DNA from: a virus
IMG/VR virus record: IMGVR_UViG_3300030339_000137
Location: 1-36,477 of that record
Strand: one strand, 5' to 3'
DNA length: 36,477 bases
Shown piece by piece: positions 35,860 to 36,477 of the stretch. The stretch's first letter is position 1. Every line of letters starts with the position of its first letter. Under the pieces are notes generated by a model. It had not been told where the DNA came from. It saw nothing but the letters and a program-made list of their open reading frames with translations, and did no database searches. Made by a program: the position numbers and the translations under genes.

Positions 35860-36393
35860 TTACCTCCGCTTCGGCCAGGACTTCCGAGCCGCCTCCGCGT
35901 GGTGCTCTCGCGCAGTGTCAGTGCGCTGCACTCGGGAGTGATAGTGCCAGCGTCGGCTCGCGCAGCTGGCGATTTGGGAGAGGTGGCTGCGCGTCACCGC
36001 GCGGCTTACGCCCTCGAAGAGCCGCCCCAGGCTCGAGAGGGTCTCCCCTCCCAGCAACTCGGGGCGGAGCAGCCAAACGCAGCACAGGAAGCGCATGGCC
36101 ACCTGCACCACGTCGCGGAAGGACCTCGGCGGTTTCGGCACGCAGAAGGTCAGTATCTCCCGCATGGAGTCGGCCGCGAAGACCAGCATCCGCTCGCGCT
36201 CCTCGTCCGTCACCTCGCCCTCCTCGCGCCAGCCGTTCCGCTCGTCGATGTCAGTGTATATATCCGGCATCTCCGCCGGCACATGGCGCGCCTGTCCCTC
36301 GTGGCAGTCCTCGAAGGCCATGACACCAGTGTCTCCGGGGCGCAGAGCCCCCACTCGCAGTTTGGCTCCCTGCTTTCCGGTCCCGAAGCTCAT
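35860..36393 (-). CDS. Putative helix-turn-helix regulator
   Basis: This 177-residue protein has an acidic N-terminal half (residues 40-85, DIYTDIDERNGWREEGEV). At residues about 117-141 comes a helix-turn-helix-like segment, ETLSSLGRLFEGVSRAVTRS. The basic C-terminus RWHYHSRVQRTDTAREHHAEAARKSW resembles the end of phage DNA-binding proteins that follow an SLxxLGRxxGVSR helix. It is probably a transcription regulator of the early leftward genes, being among the first of this strand. Its start overlaps an open frame running off the right edge (ATGA). Confidence 0.5.
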   Translation of the reverse strand: MSFGTGKQGAKLRVGALRPGDTGVMAFEDCHEGQARHVPAEMPDIYTDIDERNGWREEGEVTDEERERMLVFAADSMREILTFCVPKPPRSFRDVVQVAMRFLCCVWLLRPELLGGETLSSLGRLFEGVSRAVTRSHLSQIASCASRRWHYHSRVQRTDTAREHHAEAARKSWPKRR

Positions 36394-36477
36394 TCGCGCA
36401 CCTCCGCACCGGCGTGCAGTTGATGCGGGAGCTCGAAGCGAGCTTGCAGTGGGGACGCGGGGTGCGGCTTCGGGCAG
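36390..36477 (-). CDS. Partial gene at the right edge (3' end only)
   Basis: On - an open frame enters from the right edge and ends at the TGA of an ATGA overlap with the next gene. The last residues read ARFELPHQLHAGAEVRE. The start lies outside the window. ATGA overlaps are frequent in this genome, which supports the frame. The short length prevents any functional call. Confidence 0.45.
   Translation of the reverse strand, partial: CPKPHPASPLQARFELPHQLHAGAEVRE

Noticed and set aside
1-36477. tRNA genes, integrase and attachment sites
   Set aside because: No cloverleaf-like sequence, tyrosine or serine recombinase motif, or long terminal direct repeat was found by reading. A tRNA scan would be needed to exclude tRNAs fully.

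Overview
This window looks like a nearly complete genome (or the bulk of one) of a tailed double-stranded DNA bacteriophage with a GC-rich genome. It carries a packaging–head–tail gene series in phage order, a lysis-like cassette, and a dedicated replication and nucleotide-metabolism set. No chromosomal housekeeping genes, rRNA or recognisable tRNA are visible. The long tape-measure protein and head-to-tail connector order point to a siphovirus-like particle. The packaging enzymes are of the lambda GpA/Nu1 type. I see no integrase, excisionase or CI-like repressor, and I cannot name the host. Two bacterial lipoproteins near the lysis genes suit a diderm host. Some genes have good Shine-Dalgarno sequences, while many have none and are preceded by A/C-rich leaders.

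Layout. (1) 165-19819, all on +, is the late operon: small and large terminase, portal, S49 prohead protease, coiled-coil scaffold candidate, major capsid, connectors, tail terminator/tube/chaperone candidates, tape measure, distal tail proteins and fibres, a LamG-type receptor-binding candidate, small membrane proteins, two lipoproteins, a DUF1353 protein, an RlpA-like double-psi beta-barrel protein (candidate lytic enzyme) and a RuvC-like resolvase. (2) 19820-20053 is a 234-nt non-coding region with short repeats and a promoter. (3) 20054-25603, on +, holds a histone-H1-like protein, a winged-helix protein, a uracil-DNA-glycosylase-fold protein, an AAA+ ATPase, an SF2 (SNF2-like) helicase and small proteins. 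(4) 25685-36477, all on -, holds a primase-helicase (AEP plus SF3), a thymidylate-synthase-family enzyme, a family A DNA polymerase with 3'-5' exonuclease, a DUF2800/Cas4-like nuclease, a possible DNA-binding protein and small proteins. A gene runs off the right edge. Clusters 3 and 4 converge on a strong bidirectional terminator at 25629-25655. No gap longer than 300 nt lacks a gene.

Most notable points. The thymidylate-synthase homologue has Asp in place of the Asn that selects dUMP, which predicts a dCMP-specific enzyme and hence possibly cytosine-modified phage DNA. Several replication proteins and one stand-alone protein carry histone-H1-like Lys/Ala/Pro tails. Five late genes have TTGAC(A/G) exactly 13 nt before their ATG. 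Four promoters of one family (TTTACA-like, 17-18 nt, YATACT-like) drive the early genes, one of them apparently giving a leaderless mRNA. All functions are from reading motifs and gene order; no database search was possible.
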